A stretch of 64,000 nt of DNA from Tenrec ecaudatus (taxonomy: Eukaryota > Chordata > Mammalia > Afrosoricida > Tenrecidae). The position numbers and the translations under genes are program-made. Below the pieces are notes generated by a model. It did no database searches. It was not told the origin of the DNA and saw nothing but the letters and a program-made list of their open reading frames with translations. Where the stretch lies: contig NC_134535.1 of assembly GCF_050624435.1 (NCBI RefSeq), forward strand, positions 74,830,494 to 74,894,493, in the 5' to 3' direction. Positions 11,648 through 22,074 of the stretch are shown piece by piece. Positions within the stretch are counted from its first letter, which is position 1, and each line of letters starts with the position of its first letter.

Positions 11648-12878
11648 TGTGGGAAACAGAAAGATTTCTCCCAACTTGTCTCCCCCAAATGCAAGCCAAA
11701 CTTAGCTGCTTGCTACATGTGGCAAATGATTATACACTTGGAGGTCAACAGAAGTAGATCAGGGGTTATTCTCCCTAAGGGTCATCAGCCATCTAGAGCA
11801 AGAGACACCACTGTTTATCCCACAAGTAGGGCCCACTCCCTTCTGATAAGGACAGTAGTAGATTGTTTCCCTGAAGGAGAACCCACTCAAGGGTGACCAA
11901 GGTTAGGCCACCATTATGAATCTAGGGTCCACCCATCTTGTCGCATGTATACCTCTAGTCCCTCCCCTTCCTATGTGCACACCCGTAGCTCATCCCCTTC
12001 CCATCACACTTATGCATATTATAAACCCCCTTCCTATGATGTGTATGCCTATTGTACAGCCCCTTCCTGTGTCATGTGGTGACCTGTTGAGTTAGTTTAT
12101 GGTGCCAACCTGGCGGATAAACACATGTGGGGTTAACTGAAGGGCAGAGAGATAAATGGCTCAGTTATCCTCGCCTTTCTATTGTTTGGATCTCTTGCTT
12201 TGTGATGGTCAGACCAGGGTGCACCTGCCTTGGCCAGTTCCCTGCTTCAGCTGGCAAGGCTCACTTCCTGCAAGACATCCCCAAGGAGAAGTCGCATGGA
12301 CCTACCCCAATGCAGCCCTGGGTGCTCAAGCAGCTGTGTGGAGACCCCTGCCAGTGCTGAGATGCTTGCACACTCACTGACTCGGCTTTCCTCCTGCATT
12401 TGGCATCATTGTGCTTGTTTTGTGAGATGGAGGAGGACTTTGTAGATTGGTGTCGGACATATGAGTTAATGTTGGACTTGTGGGCTTGGGCAGCACTGGG
12501 TTGAGATGTTTTTTGATGTGAACTTACCCTTTATATAAAACTCTCTCTTATACATATGAGTTTCTGTGGATTTGTTTCTCTAAAGTACCCAGACTAACAC
12601 ACCTGTAATCATGCCCCCTAAGTAGATATAAGCCTTGGTTAACAATAAAGAGCTCTCTCCCCTCCCCTCTCTGCCTGCACTGTGCGATAACCTGGCTGTT
12701 GAGATCATGGCCATCCAGGAGGTGAGCATGCTACCATGAAATGTGTCTGACTTCTTTATTTGACTCTCTCCTGTTTCTCTCATTCTCTATGACTGTATTA
12801 TAACCTTTATATATCTCAACTGTACAGTTGTGTTTCCTGAACCCTTGATTAGTTGTGGAGGCTGGCCTTTCCCTCACA
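11648..12878 (+). mobile_element. Solo LTR, family B, split by a second LTR
   Basis: It starts TGTGGGAAAC and ends ...CCCTCACA. The ends are flanked by the direct repeat ggtatg (11642-11647 and 12879-12884). A poly(A) signal AATAAA sits at 12644-12649. Without the nested LTR at 12088-12599 it is about 713 bases. A reverse copy lies at 51992-52699. A 6-bp target-site duplication is the usual length for class II (betaretrovirus-like) ERVs, but there is no internal sequence to confirm the class. Confidence 0.75.
12082..12606 (+). mobile_element. Solo LTR, subfamily A2, nested in family B
   Basis: The LTR runs from TG at 12088 to CA at 12599. The host repeat acctgt is duplicated at 12082-12087 and 12601-12606. 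The uninterrupted copy at 52270-52285 shows a single acctgt (reverse), which confirms the empty site. The first ~150 bases match the ERV-L LTR at 43327 (gtgccaacctgg, gataaacaca, ttaactgaagggc). The last ~250 bases match the A1 LTRs. Confidence 0.85.
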
Positions 12879-13128
12879 GGTATGTCTGACATCTATTCCC
12901 TAAGAACTAATCTTGGGCTGATGCTGATGTGAAGCTTGATTCTCCTTCCCTCTGATATCAGAGGAGATCAGATAATAACCCACACCATATTTATCTCAGA
13001 AATACACTTTGTTGTAATGCTTCCAGATTCAGAACACACAGGGCTTTGTAAGAGAAAGAATGAAGGGCCTTACTTTTGCTTCTCGGCTACTTTGGTCATT
13101 GTTTTCTAGAAAGGCTGACAGGCTAATA

Positions 13129-13353
13129 AGAGATGTTATTCTATGGGGAGGGAGGGGGAAAAAAAAAAGAGGACCTGATGCAAGGGGCTTAAGTGGAGAG
13201 CAAATGCCTTGAGAATGATTGGGGCAGGGAATGTTGTGGATGTGCTTTATACAATTGATGTATGAATATGTATGAACTGTGATAAGAGTTGTATGAGTCC
13301 CTAATAAAATGTAAAAGAAGAAAAGAGGGAAAAAAAAAGAGAGATGTTATTCT
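13129..13353 (+). mobile_element. Severely 5'-truncated L1 tail with 14-bp TSD
   Basis: The inserted sequence is 13143-13339. It holds the last ~190 bases of the L1 3' UTR, the signal taataaaatg and an A-rich tail. The direct repeat agagatgttattct is at 13129-13142 and 13340-13353. This is a standard target-primed insertion. Confidence 0.9.
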
Positions 13354-13379
13354 GCTGCCAATAGGAGAAAACCCAGGGC

Positions 13380-13905
13380 AGATAATCAAGTGAGAGATAA
13401 GGGCCTATTGCCTCCAAGACCTTTAGAGTGTTGAAAGACAAAGATGTTATTCTGAGGACTAAGGTCTGCCCTGACCCAAACCAGAGTATTTTCAATTTCC
13501 TCGTGTGCATGTGAAAGTTGGACATTGAAAAGGGAATACTGAAGAAGAACCGACGCATTTGAATTGAAAGCACCATGGACCACCAAAAGGGCAAGCAAGT
13601 CTGTCTTGGAAGAAGCATGGCCAAGGTGCTCCTTAAAGGCAAGGATGATGAGGCTTCAGCTCACACGCTTTGGACGGGTTGTCAGGAGAGCCCCGTCCAT
13701 GGACAAGGACGTCAGGCATGCTAAAGTAGAGGGTCGAGGAAAAAGAGGAATGAAATAGATTGACATGGTGTCTGCAACAATGGGTTCAAGTATAGGAACA
13801 ATTGTGAGGCTGGCACAGAACCTAGCAGTGTTTCTTTCTACTATGCATAGGATCACTGCGTCTGAACCAACTCCATGGCACCTAATAACAATAACGTGGC
13901 CTACT
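13380..13905 (+). mobile_element. RTE LINE 3' end
   Basis: Sense copy. It holds degenerate coding (gcatgtgaaagttggacatt, ggcaaggatgatgaggcttc, acgctttggacgggttgtcagg) and ends with the conserved afrotherian RTE tail: a tctgaaccaactccatggcacctaataac block and a short (AAT/AAC) run. Frames are broken. Confidence 0.75.
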
Positions 13906-14619
13906 TAGGTTCACTCTTCCAGAGACCTAAACCATATGCCTGTGAATGAGATGACTCTGTTTCTAATATGAACTAAGCAAATGCTTACAGGGAAGTAGAC
14001 CCACTCCAGGGCTTACTGCCCATGCACTCATGTTATATGGAACTAGAGCCAAATGCACTGGTGGCCAAATAATATCAAGCTCTTAAAAGTTCCTCAACAA
14101 GTGTAACTCAGAAGTCCTGGCCTAATGTGAAAATCTTGAGAATGTTTGAAGAGATTATATATTTTTTCTGATCTATCCAAAGATTCCAGTTGACAATTTC
14201 AAACTTTAGAATAAAGGGCTTCCCTTTTGACACTTCTGCTGAAGTAGAAGGTGGTAAGGTTTTTTTTCCTTCCTTCATTGTGAGGATCTTGGTCCAAGGA
14301 GCAGTGAAGGGAAGTGCTAAGGACATGAGGCATCCTATGGAGAGAGTGTGTATGTACATGTGTTAGGGATGCCAGATCGTGTCAGGTTGGTTTTCATTTC
14401 ATTTGGGGAAAATAAAATGTGCATGCTATTGCTGCCCATAACTGACACCTGTACAAGAGCATTATGTACTATAGACTCATTCTAATCCACCAATGGTGGT
14501 GTCTTTGGGGTTCTGCAGTTAAGAGGTGTGCCTAAAGTAAGTACTAAATCTTTCAAAGTGGGAATTTCTCCTTATTCTAGGTTCAAAAGCCTCCATTAAA
14601 ACAGGAAAACTGAAACAAT

Positions 14620-14810
14620 ACTAATAGCCAACGTGTATTGAGCTCTTTCAATGCACCAAACCCTAGAATAAGCACTTATATATATTATCTCTTCCAAGTT
14701 TATGGAATATTATTTCATTTGTTTTGTAGAAAAGATACAAACTCAAATAAGTTATGTAATTTACCAACGTCACACAGTCAATAGCCTTGATTTGAGTCCA
14801 GGAAAAACTT
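14620..14810 (+). mobile_element. MIR
   Basis: The order tattgagctcttt, gcaccaaaccctagaataagcac, aattt...gtcacacagtcaatag...gatttgagtcc matches a MIR core with its 3' tRNA-unrelated part. Old and diverged. Confidence 0.7.
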
Positions 14811-14999
14811 CTCAGTTCTTGGCATCAAGATTTTTCTAATAAGCCTCAAACAAGTTTGTTGTTTGTTTTTTTTTCAAATAGGTTTTTAACCTTTATCTCT
14901 AGATGATACTTTAAACTTTGATCTTGAGCAAATATCCCATGGTCACTACTCTTTCAGTGGAGGGAGCTGACCCCTCCATTTTGGGACATCCACTGCTCT

Positions 15000-15165
15000 T
15001 GCTGAAGTTGAGTAACCTCTTGTGTCATTTTATCAGGGCAACTCCTCCTCTCTGTTGCTATTTCTCTGATGTCACTGAGTATAGTGATAAGAAAGGGATG
15101 ATTATATCTGCCCCTCAGGTGTTTTGAGGATTAAGTAAGATCATTAATGTCCGAAAAGGGTTCAT
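15000..15165 (+). mobile_element. MIR-type fragment
   Basis: It holds a ttgagtaacctcttgtgtcattttatc stretch, followed by gttttgaggattaagtaagatcattaatg. This resembles the 3' part of a MIR. A short frame at 14918-15127 overlaps it. Confidence 0.5.
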
Positions 15166-15639
15166 CTCAGAGCAGGTCATCATGAAAAGCTTAGGATGAA
15201 GGATAGTTTTAAACATAACCTGCCTTACTGCTGATTTCTTGTGCCCTCCATGCTTACATTTCTATCTCTCGACTTGTTTTCTCTAAGTCAACCTCCTCCC
15301 AATGTTATGAACCCCTTTCTTTTAAAATACCCTTTGGAGTAGGCTTTTGAAAATCCAAGTCCTTTATATTTACTTATGTACTATACATTTTGACCTTGTC
15401 CAACCACAATATTACCTCATGTCAGTCAAATCAAACTGGCTCATAAACCCAAAGATGTGACACAGTTTTTGTTACCCCTGAACTGTTCATCTGTTTTTGA
15501 AAGGTCATAAATGGGAAACTGGGTACAAGAAAGAGTTCCACTACCACCAGAGGAAACTGTCATCTGGGTAAAAAACCACTTCATTCCTTCTCTTTTCTGG
15601 AACGACCTAGAAGACATTTCTAGAAGAGGAAAGCATATC

Positions 15640-15935
15640 CTAGAAAGTTCTCCCCACATCCTCCACCTAACTACTATTCACAAGTCCTTCAAGACTCCCT
15701 TTAAACATTATCTCCTCTAGGAAATCTTCCCTGAAACCCTCCAAAATTGGGTGACTGTTCCTTTGAACTCCCACAGCATCAGCCTTATTGTATACTTTTA
15801 TTGTAATTGTGCCCTGATGGTTTTCTCCAGGAGACCCTGTTGCCCCTGGAAGTCAGGAATGCTGTTTTTCCAGTTGTACATCCCCAGAATGTAATGCAAT
15901 GCCCCATTGATAGAAAATGTTCAATGTTTATATGA
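15640..15935 (+). mobile_element. L2 3' end, sense
   Basis: The series aggaaatcttccctgaaaccct, tgtatacttttattgtaattg, tggaagtcaggaatgctg and tacatccccagaatg follows the L2 3' region in sense orientation. Confidence 0.65.
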
Positions 15936-15959
15936 TCAATGTCACATAGTTGTTTGTTT

Positions 15960-16345
15960 CTTTAAAGAAAAGCAAATTTCAAGCAGCTATATGCACATCC
16001 ATGTCCATTAACAAGAAGATGAAAACAACCTAAATGCCCCATTGGTTAAAGTATGGATATATGAACTTTGCTATATTTACATAATGAAATACTATGCCTC
16101 ATTAAGGAACAACAGTGAATCTGTGAAACACTTCATGACATGGATGGAATCAGAGGATACCATGCTGAGTGAAATTAGTCAATCACAGAAGGACAACTAT
16201 TTTAGGAGACCACTGCTATTTTTCAAAAAAAGATAAATGTTATCATATCAAAAGAAACAAACAACTTCCCGCAAAATGCAATTAAGTAACATATACCAGA
16301 GACACTTCACAGAAATTAGCTCAGGAGTTACTAAGAGGGAAAGTC
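15960..16345 (+). pseudogene. L1 ORF2 C-terminal remnant
   Basis: A readable stretch at 16042-16236 includes YIYIMKYYASLRNN and EDTMLSEISQSQKDNY, the conserved C-terminus of mammalian L1 ORF2p downstream of the reverse transcriptase. It ends just before the L1 5' UTR that starts near 16354 and is probably a separate, older insertion. Confidence 0.7.
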
Positions 16346-16353
16346 CCCATTGT

Positions 16354-17556
16354 TGGGTCGCAGGAGGAGCATCATAAAAATAAGTAGGCTTAACGCTGTG
16401 GAGGTCGCCTAGAGTTTGACCTTAGCCTCACACTGTCTAGGCCAGAGCTAGGATCATTTAGAGCCACTGCAGGGACTTTATCTCAACACAGCCACAGCTT
16501 GCCGCTGCCTCAGGGCAGGGATTAAACCCCTCCAGCCCCATTGTCATTGATCAGGGCTCAGCTACATTGTTATTTTTGTTTCCCTCTCTCCTCTCTTTCC
16601 CCTCACAGTCTCAGTGGGTTCAGTTTTTATTTTCTTTTTTCTTATTTTTCTTTTCCCATTTATCTCACACACCACTACCAACCTCTAGGCCACTTCCCTC
16701 AGCCGAAGGCATTTATGCCTGCCCTCTACCCAACTGGGAGAGCTCCACCCTCTGTAGAATAACCCTGAGGGGCATGGAGCAGGGAAGCCCACCCACCTTC
16801 CTCTAGGGGAAATCCTGCCCACCTTCCTCCAGGGGAAATTCCACTGGTGTACCCTCTGCAGTGCTTAAAACGTGTCTGGGGAAATCCCATCTACCTTCTT
16901 TAGAAGGAAATCCCACCTGCGTGGCTGGGGGAGCTCCTACCTGTCCTCTTTGGTCCCAGGTGACTAAGGAAACTTCCTCCCACCAGCCATAGTGCCTCAC
17001 ACAGCCTAAGGAAGCTTGGCCAACAATCTCCAATGCTCCACACTGCTGTGGGAACCTTTGCCCAACCTCCATGGTGATCTAGCTGACCAGGAAAACTCCG
17101 CCCACCATTCTGCGGTGCTCTACACCAAAGCAGGCACACCCACCTGCCTTCTGTGGCACTCCTGTTGCAACAGGCACACCGTATGCCCTCTACAGCACCC
17201 CAAGCTGCTGTGGGACACACCACCACAGCTTCTTGTGAGATCACCCAGTAAAGCACCATCCTCGCTGGTCCACAACCACCCAGCCAACGTACCCTGACAG
17301 GACCATCCAACTTGCACTCCAAATAACAGAATACTGATTGACTAGAGAAAGAGTGAAACCACAGTAGGATAAAGCAGTAGACCAATTCCATATTGCAATT
17401 AGCTGCAAGCAGTTAGAAGAAGTATCCCTATGAGTCCCCCAGAGAGAGTCCGGTGCTCTTTGACTCTCTGGAAAATGGCACCTGGTTCCTCTAAAACAAC
17501 ACAAACAGCAATTATCCCTGACTAACTCAACGATATAAGAGGAAAAATAAAAGGCA
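16354..17556 (+). promoter_or_regulatory. L1 5' UTR (internal promoter region)
   Basis: About 1.2 kb of CT-rich, relatively GC-rich sequence upstream of an L1 ORF1. A second copy is found in reverse at 36125-36770, and the two align from their first bases (agcatcataaa, ataagtaggc). Between 16770 and 16930, a ~35-base unit containing ggggaaatcc and cacctncct recurs imperfectly. Older copies of such regions drive L1 transcription; promoter activity here is inferred from position only. Antisense frames of 89-188 codons cover much of it (16803-17807). Confidence 0.75.
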
Positions 17557-19273
17557 ATGTCAGAAGATGTCCTGAACCTAACAACATGCATAGAAGAAGC
17601 AGACATTGATCTGCCACAGAAAGAAAATTTCAGAAGACTGCTTGGAGTCATACGGGATAGGAGGGAAACAATACAGAAACAGGATGAAATGATAGAAGAG
17701 ATAAAGACCATAAACCAAAGGGAAATACAAAAACTTAGGGACGAGATAACAAAAACCAGTTGCAGACTCACGAATTTGCCAACTGATTGGAGGAGGCAGA
17801 GAACCACATCAATAACCTAGAGGACAGCCACCAGACATAAACAAACACGAACAAAAATCTAATAAGATCATCAGAGAAGCTGAAGAAACTTAAGAGCTAT
17901 GTCTGAGGCTATGAAGAGGAACAACATCAGAATAAGTGAGTTACCTGAGGAAGACACAACAAAGAAGTCATCTACAAAAACAGTGAGAGAATTCTTGGAG
18001 AAAAACTTCCCCCAGCTTAATGAGTGAAAACCAGGCAACCATTAGGGAGGCTGAAAGAACACCAGCTAAACTGAATCCCAAGAAGTCACCAAGGCACATA
18101 ATAGTTAAACTATCCAACTTTGAGGAAAAGGAGAAAATCGTGAGAGCAGCTAGGGAAAAACAAGCAATCGCATATAAAAGTTCCCAAATAAGAATATGCT
18201 CAGCCTCATAGAGGGGCTTAGGAGAGCAGATGGGTCAGACAGGGTGCAAGGTAGTACCGACGAAGAGCACAGCTTTCCCCCAGATCCTGGATGCTTCCTC
18301 CTCCCAACTACCATGATCCGAATTCTACCTTGCAGGGCTGGATAGGGCAGAGGCTGTACACTGGTACATATGAGGGCTGGAGGCACAGGGAATCCAGGGT
18401 GGATGATACCTTCAGGATCAAGGGTATGAGGGGCGATGCTGGGAGAGTGTAGGGTGAGTGGGTTGGAAAGGGGGAACCGATTACAGGGATCCACATGTGA
18501 CCTCCTCCCTGGGAGAGGGACGGCAGAGAAGGGGGGAAGGGAGACTCCGGATAGAGCAAGATATGACAAAATAACTATATATAAATTACAAAGGGCACAT
18601 GAGGGAGGGGGGAGCGGGAAGGGGGGGGAAAAAAGAGGACCTGATGCAAAGGGCTTAAGTGGAGAGCAAATGCTTTGAGAATGATTGGGGCAGGGAATGT
18701 ATGGATGTGCTTTATACAATTGATGTATGTATATGTATGGATTGTGATAAGAGTTGTATGAGTCCCTAATAAAACATAAAAAAAAGAAAAGGGAAAAGAA
18801 AGAAAGAAAAGAAAATGATTAGGGCAAAGAATATACAGATGTGCTTTATACAATTGATGTATGTATATGTATGGACTGTGATAAGAGTTGTATGAGCCCC
18901 TAATAAAACGTTTAAAAAAAAAAAGAATATGCTCAGACCTATCAACAGACACTGTGAAGAAGAGGAGAGAGGGGAGTAATATTTTCCAAAATTGAAGGAA
19001 AATAATGCAAAACCAAGAATACTCTATCCAACCAAATTACCTATCAAGATAGATGGAGAAATAGGAGGCTTTCAGGACAAGGAAAAATTCAAAGAATGCT
19101 TTAGAAGAAACCCAGCCATACAAAAGATGCTTGCCGACCCAGTATTGTCAGAACAGCATTCACCAAGCACAAATAAGAGCCCACCACATAGAACAACCTC
19201 ACCCAGAGGGCAACAAAGAGAAAAGAGCCTCCAAGAGAGCACTGAATTAAGGGTTGAAAGAAGTATAAAATGA
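17557..19273 (+). pseudogene. L1 ORF1, broken and interrupted
   Basis: L1 ORF1 encodes the RNA-binding chaperone of the L1 ribonucleoprotein. The probable start is ATG at 17557 (MSEDVLNL). An N-terminal heptad-rich stretch (KENFRRLLGVIRDRRETIQKQDEM) matches the coiled-coil region. The RRM-like part is readable near 18083-18185 (RHIIVKLSNFEEKEKI, AAREKQ). The C-terminal domain is at 18992-19140 (KLPIKIDGEIGGFQDKEKF, NPAIQKML). The gene is broken by a stop at 17818, by further frame changes, and by an L1 tail at 18204-18922. The related start at 29239 on the minus strand shares the IEEADIDLPQKE block. Confidence 0.85.
18190..18936 (+). mobile_element. L1 3' UTR insertion with dimeric tail in ORF1
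   Basis: The inserted DNA is 18204-18922. The direct repeat aagaatatgctcag flanks it (18190-18203 and 18923-18936). The body is a sense L1 3' UTR with a poly(A) signal near 18769 and an A-rich linker. A second, shorter copy of the terminal ~110 bases follows (from aatgattagggcaaagaat), with its own aataaaacg signal and A-tail. The same dimeric arrangement occurs in reverse at 29374-29756. Confidence 0.9.
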
Positions 19274-19356
19274 ACTATATATACACATACACAACACACA
19301 TGCACAGAACACTGATAAGAAAGGGAGGGAGGAAAACACCCAACACAAAAGAATCC

Positions 19357-19546
19357 ACAAATCTATGTAATAACTCTGGATATCAATAGACGGAACTCAC
19401 ACATTAAAAGACATAGGCTAGCACTCTGGTTTAGAAAGCACAACAAATCAGTCTGCTGTCTACAAGAGACACATCTCCAGGCTACTGACCAAAACAAGCT
19501 GAGAATCAAAAGCTGGAGAAAAACATACCAAGAAAACAGCAATTAA
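19357..19546 (+). pseudogene. L1 ORF2 N-terminal (endonuclease) fragment
   Basis: One frame reads IYVITLDINRRN, then IKRHRLALWF and VCCLQETHLQ. This is the start of the apurinic-like endonuclease domain of L1 ORF2p. The catalytic N (in DINRRN) and E (in QETHL) positions are recognisable. The frame ends at a stop at 19543, and L1 homology stops there, about 35 bases before ERV-L sequence begins. Everything else of ORF2 is missing. Confidence 0.8.
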
Positions 19547-19579
19547 AGAACCACTAAGCATTTTAACTTATTAAGCAAC

Positions 19580-20270
19580 AAAGATTCAGGTACCCTCCAC
19601 ATCAGTAAAATTTCTAGGGGTCCAGTGGTGTGGGACATGTCAAGATATTCCTACTAAAGTGAAGGATAAGCTACTACATTTAGCTCCCCCAATGACTAAA
19701 AAAGAGGCACAACGCCTAGTGGGCCTCTTCGGATTTTGGAGGCAACATATTCCTCACTTGGGTGTTCTACTTCAAACTATTTATCAAGTGACACGAAAAG
19801 CCTCCATTTTTGAGTGGGTCCCAGAACAAGAAAAGGCTCTTCAACAGGTTCAGGCTGCCGTGCAAGCTGCTTTGCTACTGGAACCATATGATCCAGATGA
19901 CCCAGTGGTGCTAGAGGTGTCAGTTGTAGATAAAGATGCAGTGTGGAGTCTTTGGCAGACCCCTATTGGTGAATCACAGCGTAGACCATTGGGATTTTGG
20001 AGTAAAGTCTTGTCATCCTCTGCAAACAACTACTCCCCCTTTGAAAAACAGCTGTTGGTCTGTTACTGGGCCTTGGTGGAGAAGGAACGCCTCACCATGG
20101 GCCGCCAAGTCACCATGAGGCCTGAATTATCTATCATGAACTGGGTATTGTCTGACCCCCGTAATCATAAAGTTGGACGTGCGCAGCAACACTCCATTGT
20201 TAAATAGAAGTGGTATATATGAGATCGGGCCAAAGCAGGACCTGAAGGAACAAGTAAGCTGCATGAAGAA
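19580..20270 (+). pseudogene. pol: ERV-L pol: RT C-terminus, 5'-truncated
   Basis: Class III endogenous retrovirus of the ERV-L type. Homology with the second ERV-L copy starts abruptly at about 46770 of that copy. The readable frame (19659-20207) includes GLFGFWRQHIPHLG (RT connection) and YSPFEKQLL (start of the RNase H-side region). A nonsense codon at 20205 replaces the Trp codon seen in the second copy. The 5' LTR, gag, protease and RT catalytic core are absent. The product would have been the reverse transcriptase; no function remains. Confidence 0.85.
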
Positions 20271-20853
20271 GTGGCCCAAATGCCCACAGTCTCCATTCCT
20301 GTCACATTGCCTCCTTTCTCCCAGTCTGCACCTATGGCCTCCTGGGGAGTTCCTTACCATACTTTAAGTGAAGACCAAAAAAATCATGCTTGGTTTACGG
20401 ATGGCTCTGCACGATATGCAGGTGCCACTCGTAAGTGGACAGCAGCAGCACTACAGCCCCTTTCTGGGATCTCCCTAAAGGACAGTGGTGAAGGGAAATC
20501 TTTCCAATGGGCAGAACTTCGAGCAGTGCACCTGCCCGTTCAGTTTGCATATGAGGAAAAATGTATACTGATTCATGGGCTGTGGCTAATGGCTTGGCTG
20601 GATGGTCAGGGAATTGGAAGGACCATGATTGGAAAATTGGTGACAAGGAGGTGTGGGGAAGAGGTATGTGGATAGACCTCTCTGAATGGGCCAAGAACGT
20701 AAAGTTAATTGTATCTCACTTGAACGCTCACCAAAGGATTACCTCTGAAGAGGAAGACTTTAATAATCAAGTGGATAAGATGACATGCGCTGTGGAAACT
20801 GGTCCTCCTCTTTCCTCTGCCACCCCTGTTATCGCCCAGTGGGCACATGAATA
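20271..20853 (+). pseudogene. pol: ERV-L pol: RNase H domain
   Basis: The RNase H fold residues are recognisable: D in AWFTDGS, E in QWAELRAVHL, and D in YTDSWAVANG. The first two are in one frame (20271-20675). The third and a following VSHLNAHQR block are in another (20561-20854), so a frameshift lies between about 20540 and 20565. A stop (TAA) at 20852 follows AQWAHE. This domain would degrade the RNA strand of the RNA/DNA hybrid during reverse transcription. Confidence 0.85.
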
Positions 20854-21540
20854 AAGTGGACATGGCGGCAGGGATGGAGGTTATGCATGGGCACAGCAAC
20901 ATGGACTTCCACTCACCAAGGCTGACTTGGCCACTGCCACTGCTGAGTGTCCCATTTGCCAGCAACAGAAACCAACATTAAGTCCAAGATATGGGACCAT
21001 TCCTTGGGGAGATCAACCAGCAACTTGGTGGCAGGTTGATTACATAGGACCACTTCCATCATGGAGGGGACAGTGTTTTTTTCTTACTGGAATAGACACC
21101 TACTCTGGATATGGATTGCCTTCCCTGCCCGTGACGCTTCTGCCAAAACTACTATTCTTGGACTTACAGAATGCCTCATCCACCGGCATGGCATCCCACA
21201 TAGCATTGCTTCAGATCAAGGAACTCACTTTACAGCAAATACAGTGCGGCAATGAGCCCATTCCCATGGAATCCACTGGTCATATCATGTTCCTCATCAT
21301 CCTGAAGCTGCCGGCTTGATAGAACGATGGAATGGGCTCCTAAAGACACAATTATGGCGCCAACTAGGTGGCAACAACTTGCGGGGCTGGGGCAATGTTC
21401 TCCAGGAAGCTGTATACGCTCTAAACCAGCGGCCAGTATATGGTGCTGTGTCTCCAATAGCCAGAATTCATGGGTCCAGGAACCAAGGAGTGGAAGCTGG
21501 AGTGGCACCACTCACTATTACTCCTAGTGATCCCCTTGCA
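20854..21540 (+). pseudogene. pol: ERV-L pol: integrase
   Basis: The zinc-binding end (CPIC with an upstream His region) is at 20945-20960. The catalytic triad is still recognisable: D in WWQVDYIGPLP (about 21030), D in IASDQGTHFT (about 21220), and E in LIERWNGLLK (about 21325). The first Asp is in a different frame from the other two, with a shift near 21090-21130. A stop at 21253 falls after TANTVRQ. The integrase inserts viral DNA into the host genome; this copy is inactive. Confidence 0.85.
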
Positions 21541-22074
21541 GCATTTTTACTTCCTGTCCCAGCAACCCTGTGTTCCTCGGGCCTGGAGGTCCTGGTCCCA
21601 AAGAAAGGAACTCTCCCACCTGGAAACACAGCATGGATTCCACTGAACTGGCAGCTGAGAATGCCCCCTGGTCACTTTGGACTTCTCATGCCTTTGGATC
21701 AACAGGTCAGGAAGAGTGTCACCGTACTAAGTGGTGTGATTGATCCTGATTACCAAGGAGAAATTGGACTGGTACTACATAATGGAGGTAAAGAAGAATA
21801 TGTCTGAAATCCAGGAGATCCCATAGGTTGACTCTTAGTGCTACCATGCCCTGTTACTAAAGTAAATGGTAAGTTAGAGCAACCTAATCCTGACAGGACT
21901 TATAATGACCCAGACCCCTCAAGAATGAAGGTCTGGGTCACCCCGCCAGGCCAAAAACCACAGCCAGCTGAGGTGCTTGCTGAGGGCAAAGGTAATACAG
22001 AATGGGTAGCAGTAGAAGGTAGTTCTACCTATCTATTACAACCACGTGATCAATTGCAAAAGCGAGACTTGTAA
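21540..22074 (+). pseudogene. ERV-L dUTPase domain after integrase
   Basis: The frame is mostly open, with these trimeric dUTPase-like blocks in order: SGLEVLVP, MPPGHFGLLMPLDQQ, GVIDPDYQGEIGLVLHN, and GDPIG before a stop at 21829. A further open segment to 22074 continues the C-terminal extension (WVTPPGQKP, LQPRDQLQKRDL). A dUTPase downstream of integrase, and no env, is the known ERV-L arrangement. It would lower dUTP during DNA synthesis. The stop within motif 4 breaks it. Confidence 0.8.

Noticed and set aside
17241..17807. 188-codon reverse frame over ORF1 start
   Set aside because: Antisense shadow of the L1 5' UTR and ORF1 N-terminus. Mentioned only within the antisense-frame finding, not as a gene.
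18150..18719. 189-codon reverse frame
   Set aside because: Antisense of the L1 3' UTR insertion; near-identical frames exist in the 765-1181 region for the same reason.
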